A stretch of 55,207 nucleotides of DNA, taken from Acidobacteriota bacterium (GTDB lineage: Bacteria; Acidobacteriota; Terriglobia; Acidiferrales; UBA7541). Of this stretch, positions 54,422 through 55,207 are shown in pieces (position 1 is the first letter of the stretch; every line of letters starts with the position of its first letter). A program made the position numbers and the translations under genes. Below the pieces are notes generated by a model. That model was given only the letters and a program-made list of their open reading frames with translations. It did no database searches and had not been told where the DNA came from. The stretch spans positions 1 through 55,207 of the forward strand of contig QHYK01000068.1 in NCBI GenBank assembly GCA_003224085.1, written 5' to 3'.

Positions 54422-55207
54422 ATGCCAGGCCGAATTGCCAGTTTCTTCCGAAACCTCCTGCGCAAACGCGCGATCGAGCAAGCACTGGACGATGAGCTGA
54501 AATCCGCGGTGGAACTGCTGGCCCAGGAGAAGATGAAGCAGGGGCTTTCACATCCAGAAGCCCGCAGGCAAGCGCTCATCGAACTTGGCGGCGTCGAGCA
54601 AGTTAAAGAAGAGGTGCGAGCCATTCGTTCCGGTATGTTCCTCGAGACCTTCGCCCAAGACCTACGCTACACCCTCCGCCTTTTGCGCAAATCTCCCGGG
54701 TTCACGACCGTAGCTGTCCTCACTCTCGCGCTCGGGATTGGCGCAAATGCCGCAATATTCAGCTACATCGACGCTTGGTTTATCAAACCGCTGCCTTACC
54801 CACAACCAGACCGGCTGGTGATCTTCGAGACCCAGGACAAGAAACACGGATGGACAAGCGGGGGAGTTACTTCCGCGGCGGACTATTTCGATTTTCAGAA
54901 GCAAAACACTTCGTTTGAGCAAACCGTGGCTTGGGGCGGTGCGAGTCTCAATCTAACTGGGGATGGCCTTCCCGAACTAGTCGACGGCGGCCGAGTGAGT
55001 TGGAATTTTTTTGATACGTTCGGCACCAAGCCCATCTTGGGGCGAACCTTCACGGCGGAGGATGATCGCTCGGGCGCGCCGCACGTGGCTATTCTAAGCC
55101 AGGGACTATGGCAAGGCCGCTACGCCGGGGACCCAAAAATCATCGGACGCAACATCGCCATCGGCGGCGAAGCGTACACAGTAGTCGGGGTTATGCCCGG
55201 AACTTTT
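54422..55207 (+). CDS. Acidobacterial duplicated orphan permease (ADOP), N-terminal part (runs off right edge)
   Basis: The first 262 residues show a helical leader (residues 1-65, IEQALDDELKSAVELLAQ), then LRKSPGFTTVAVLTLALGIGANAAIFS near residue 90, the first membrane helix and FtsX/MacB-type signature. The following MacB-like periplasmic domain includes GVTSAADYFDF and GRTFTAEDDR. These permeases have two FtsX-like halves, no ATPase, and are encoded beside PadR regulators in Acidobacteriota. ATG 54422 has GGAGG four bases upstream; a second in-frame ATG at 54410 is possible. The exported substrate is unknown. Confidence 0.88.
   Translation, partial: MPGRIASFFRNLLRKRAIEQALDDELKSAVELLAQEKMKQGLSHPEARRQALIELGGVEQVKEEVRAIRSGMFLETFAQDLRYTLRLLRKSPGFTTVAVLTLALGIGANAAIFSYIDAWFIKPLPYPQPDRLVIFETQDKKHGWTSGGVTSAADYFDFQKQNTSFEQTVAWGGASLNLTGDGLPELVDGGRVSWNFFDTFGTKPILGRTFTAEDDRSGAPHVAILSQGLWQGRYAGDPKIIGRNIAIGGEAYTVVGVMPGTF

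Overview
The window looks like a piece of chromosome from a member of the Acidobacteriota. The pointers are a very large TonB-dependent receptor with an N-terminal carboxypeptidase-regulatory-like domain, a PadR regulator next to an acidobacterial duplicated orphan permease (MacB/FtsX-like), a soluble PQQ quinoprotein paired with a cytochrome c, and a groES-groEL pair in otherwise moderately GC-rich DNA. The assignment is inference from gene families; no rRNA is present.

Layout. 1-3.6 kb (minus strand): groEL (cut by the left edge), groES, two unrecognised proteins, a small GlsB/YeaQ-type membrane protein, a frameshifted PAS gene and an ABM-domain protein behind a palindrome-rich promoter. 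3.86-4.0 kb: a tRNA-Asp-like 3' half with a perfect but oddly distant acceptor 5' strand. 4.2-17.5 kb: a purine-salvage and purine-degradation cluster. 17.8-29.4 kb: a TonB-dependent receptor, a DapA-like lyase with an NAD-dependent epimerase-like protein, an acetyltransferase, an MFS carrier, a secreted sugar-dehydrogenase-like protein fused to cytochrome c, and an aldo/keto reductase. 29.8-36.2 kb: a secreted beta-propeller divergent from a two-component system-porin-cupredoxin operon, with Pho-box-like direct repeats between them. 36.3-39.6 kb: a decayed OsmC gene and a frameshifted acyl-CoA synthetase/acetyltransferase. 40-50.3 kb: a HEPN-like protein, a GAF protein, a duplicated CheB-CheR gene start, a secreted NHL protein, quinoprotein plus cytochrome c, a broken transposase and a full CheB-CheR-PAS protein. 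50.4-55.2 kb: an unknown protein, an integrase scrap, an orphan NuoF-like protein, another transposase scrap with stacked hairpins, and PadR plus the start of the permease.

The best-supported biology is the purine cluster. Adenosine deaminase, guanine deaminase and an AzgA-type permease feed a three-subunit xanthine dehydrogenase. A PuuD-type membrane urate oxidase, HIU hydrolase and OHCU decarboxylase then make allantoin. Allantoinase, allantoate amidohydrolase, ureidoglycine aminohydrolase and a plant-type ureidoglycolate amidohydrolase finish the route to glyoxylate, CO2 and four ammonia. Nine of the ten genes on the plus strand are joined by start/stop overlaps or gaps under 40 bases, so they look like one transcript ended by a hairpin terminator. 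PuuD here lacks the usual C-terminal cytochrome c domain.

Several genes are broken by single frameshifts (PAS, OsmC, acyl-CoA synthetase/GNAT, transposase). This is either real decay or indel error in the assembly.
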